Of a stretch of DNA of 64,000 bases, positions 62,446-64,000 are shown one piece after another. Below the pieces are notes generated by a model that was given only the letters and a program-made list of their open reading frames with translations, searched no databases and had not been told where the DNA came from. How positions within the stretch are numbered: the stretch's first letter is position 1; each line of letters begins with the position of its first letter. A program made the position numbers and the translations under genes. The DNA is from Daucus carota subsp. sativus (lineage: Eukaryota; Streptophyta; Magnoliopsida; Apiales; Apiaceae), in contig NC_030387.2 of the NCBI RefSeq assembly GCF_001625215.2, positions 5,732,501-5,796,500 of the forward strand. Reading direction: 5' to 3'.

Positions 62446-63896
62446 GTTGTCTCTCCTACCCTCTTCCATTTGAGGGTCTTTCGAGTTTGGGTGAATATGC
62501 AGGTGGTAAAATGTGAAAGTAGTTGGCAGTATTCTGTACTAAACAACATGTGTTAGTTGATTGACCTTTCGTTTGTTTTGACATATCTTTCGTATTAGTG
62601 ATCACTTGCTATTGTCATTATTGAGACCAAATAGTGCTGTCTTTGAAACCATGGGCTGTTGCTATACTCTGTTGACCATGATCTTACTTGCTAACATTCA
62701 GTCAATTATTATGTTTCCATCCTTTTTTATGAGACCCCCTAATGAAGCTGCCTGTCTATTGGCAGGGACTGCTGGGGCTCAACAAATTTCCCTGGATAAT
62801 AAAGTAACTCCCGGAAGTCTTGCTTTGAGAGCAAAGTTGATGTCCTCTGTCTTCTGCAGATCAATCACCGCTGCAAACAGTTTCCCAGCAACTCTACAGT
62901 GCATTTTTGGCTGTATATACGGTAGATAGTACTTCTCTTTTAATCTTTTATTTATATGGCTAGTGATCAGGTTAATGTGCTCATTTGGCGGATTTTTTAC
63001 AAGATAAGTTCTAGGAAGTCTAGAAGAATACAAATGATTGCTTGCAGGTATAAACATGTGCATGTGCATGCGTGCACACACGTCAACAAGGGTGGACCTA
63101 GGTACTGGGCCTTGTAGAGTGTGGAATCCATAACAAAAATTACATTCAACTTACATATAATAAATTTACATTAAAAGTGTTTTTAACATCTAAACCTTGA
63201 AGCAATTAAATCAGGAAGACTTAATATAAAGAAATAAAGCAGACCCTTATTATCTATCTGGAAATATGATAACTATGGAACAGAATAAATAAAATAACGC
63301 ATGTAGGTCGTAGGAGAAACTATTAGCATGCAATTCTTTTTTTGGAAGAATCCTCCAGTATTAGGAAAAATTTGAAGCAAGCAACTGAAGCCATATGAAG
63401 CAGGTAAACATCATGTAGTTTTGTTCTTCAGAATGATCTAACATTCACTTAGCATCTGTGGAAGTGGCAAATATAAAGAGTTCACTTCTAAATTGAATCA
63501 TACTGAAATATATAGGCATTTCCGCATTTTTTATCTAATGTGGATAACCACAATCTCACTTGGTAAAGTTCATTTCTGAGGTGAACTTTTTATTAGTTAT
63601 GTTTTATTTAAGGAAATATGCATGCTAAGCTGTTTTGTTTGGCGACCTTTAACTGTAAGAACATTTGCATTCTTCGTTTTTACACATTGCAACTAATACA
63701 TCATCTCCCTTTAAGCCACGATCATCCTTCTCAATAATCACGTTTCTGGATATCGACTTGAATTAATTTCTTACAGTTTTAGTGCGCCCTCATGAAATAT
63801 ATTTTGATCACTTCTTGATGCAATGTGACAGGAAATGATACATCCTCAAGGTTAAAGCAATTGGGGATGGAATTCACAGTGTGGGTTTTTAAACAT
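57097..63896 (+). CDS. ECM29: Proteasome adaptor ECM29 homologue, 5' part
   Basis: A HEAT/ARM-repeat protein that binds the 26S proteasome and links regulatory and core particles. Nine exons in view: 57097-57273, 59929-60096, 60214-60303, 60987-61123, 61210-61300, 61430-61512, 61600-61706, 62766-62921 and 63832-63896, in phase with GT-AG borders, encoding the first 358 residues; the gene continues past the right edge (full proteins exceed 1,800). Diagnostic stretches are EEMLDRMLTRLALCEDSNLQ, VIEILSHVNKRVKHQ, NFCIVYIEMAFERVQ, KRGEELLKKKAAGVNLED, FCRSITAANSFPATLQCIFG and SRLKQLGMEFTVWVFKH, matching Arabidopsis At2g26780 as I recall it. A TATA box lies 112 bp upstream. Intron 1 begins with a long CT repeat and holds a SINE and a MITE. 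A possible cassette exon lies at 61994-62102. Confidence 0.93.
57274..57365. repeat. CT microsatellite at ECM29 intron 1 donor
   Basis: The exon 1 donor AAG|GTCTCTCT runs straight into about 70 bp of pure TC repeat and then CCCCTCCCCCTCC. The splice donor itself is the first unit of the repeat. Confidence 0.9.
58391..58627 (-). mobile_element. tRNA-derived SINE (minus strand) in ECM29 intron 1
   Basis: Read on the minus strand from 58627: GCCCGCAAGGGTTGGCTCAG gives an A box (TGGCTCAGTTGG), then a B box GGTTCGAATCCC, and the element ends in a poly-A (T run at 58391-58397). A near-perfect 13-bp target duplication, CCATGGTGGACAT and CCATGGAGGACAC (58378-58390, 58628-58640), flanks it. Its body differs from the SINEs at 6234 and 20364, so it is a second SINE family. 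Confidence 0.85.
58935..59129. mobile_element. MITE of the AGGGTCCTG family, copy 3 (ECM29 intron 1)
   Basis: Inverted relative to the copy at 48245-48418: it ends GTTGTCAGAGAACAGGACCCT and shares GTGTGTTAGATAA and the paired ATATCCGC / GCGGAT palindromes. The left terminus is not clearly preserved. Confidence 0.6.
60430..60883 (+). mobile_element. Possible degenerate Helitron 3' end in ECM29 intron 3
   Basis: The sequence CCCATCTTTGCACGGGTTACC followed by TGCTGCTAG and T resembles an eroded Helitron 3' hairpin and CTAG|T terminus. The 5' end is not identified, so the left limit is arbitrary. Just upstream, the phrase CCAATATGTAGTTCATATTT is present twice (about 60405 and 60450). Confidence 0.35.
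61994..62102 (+). other. Candidate cassette (poison) exon in ECM29 intron 7
   Basis: A 109-bp block with an AG acceptor and GT donor is open in the frame set by exon 7 (DEVTRIVCGSTNV, VKIIQMVNVLTEGS). Exon 7 joins exon 8 in frame without it. Including it shifts the frame by one base and meets a TAA within exon 8. It could be a regulated poison exon, a captured fragment, or chance. Confidence 0.35.
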
Positions 63897-64000
63897 GTAA
63901 GCAGTACACACATGCATTTGTTATAATTGGAAGTTCCAAGGGAGAGTAAAATGTTGGATTAAATTAAAGTACATACTGTTTCTTGAAAAAGGCTAGTATG

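Overview
The window is nuclear DNA of a eudicot plant. It is AT-rich, its genes are broken by many GT-AG introns, and the spaces between and inside genes are filled with Stowaway, Tourist and hAT-like miniature elements, tRNA-derived SINEs and non-autonomous Helitrons. The gene set and exon layout match Arabidopsis homologues as I remember them; the species cannot be fixed from the sequence alone.

Six genes can be modelled with confidence. A clade II TGA bZIP factor (TGA2/TGA6 type, minus, 5176-12700) spans eight coding exons. Dihydropyrimidinase (PYD2, minus, 19759-27664) has thirteen coding exons and acts in pyrimidine degradation. An intronless E/E+ class PPR protein (minus, 31842-33740) is the apparent orthologue of the mitochondrial editing factor COD1. 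Hydroxymethylglutaryl-CoA lyase (plus, 40853-46098) has eight exons. A membrane-anchored glutathione peroxidase of GPX3 type (plus, 50608-53363) has six exons. The 5' part of the proteasome adaptor ECM29 (plus, from 57097, running off the right edge) has nine exons in view. A seventh, unrecognised small gene (minus, 47087-48625, 116 residues in three exons) is tentative. Exon lengths and phases were checked by hand for all of them. HMGCL and ECM29 are also close neighbours on Arabidopsis chromosome 2 (from memory), so that pair looks like conserved microsynteny. The genes do not form an obvious pathway.

The mobile DNA is the more unusual part. The left edge (829-3832) is a nest: an hAT-like element interrupts an old LINE reverse-transcriptase remnant, and next to it a 1.8 kb hAT-like element with a perfect 8-bp target duplication carries a SAUR gene fragment and is itself interrupted by a third element whose sister copy lies at 49232-49953. 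Two related Helitrons (14414-17780 and 35159-38724) carry exon-like fragments of at least three and probably four unrelated host genes (ribosomal protein L27a, a diaminopimelate-aminotransferase-like exon, an LRR receptor kinase N-terminus and an IST1-like exon), all in the Helitron's own orientation. A Tourist-like MITE sits exactly at the COD1 stop codon, so the TAA stop is also the target-site duplication. A small MITE family with AGGGTCCTG ends occurs three times, each time in an intron. I saw no CRISPR array, functional tRNA or rRNA gene, or prokaryotic-type system.
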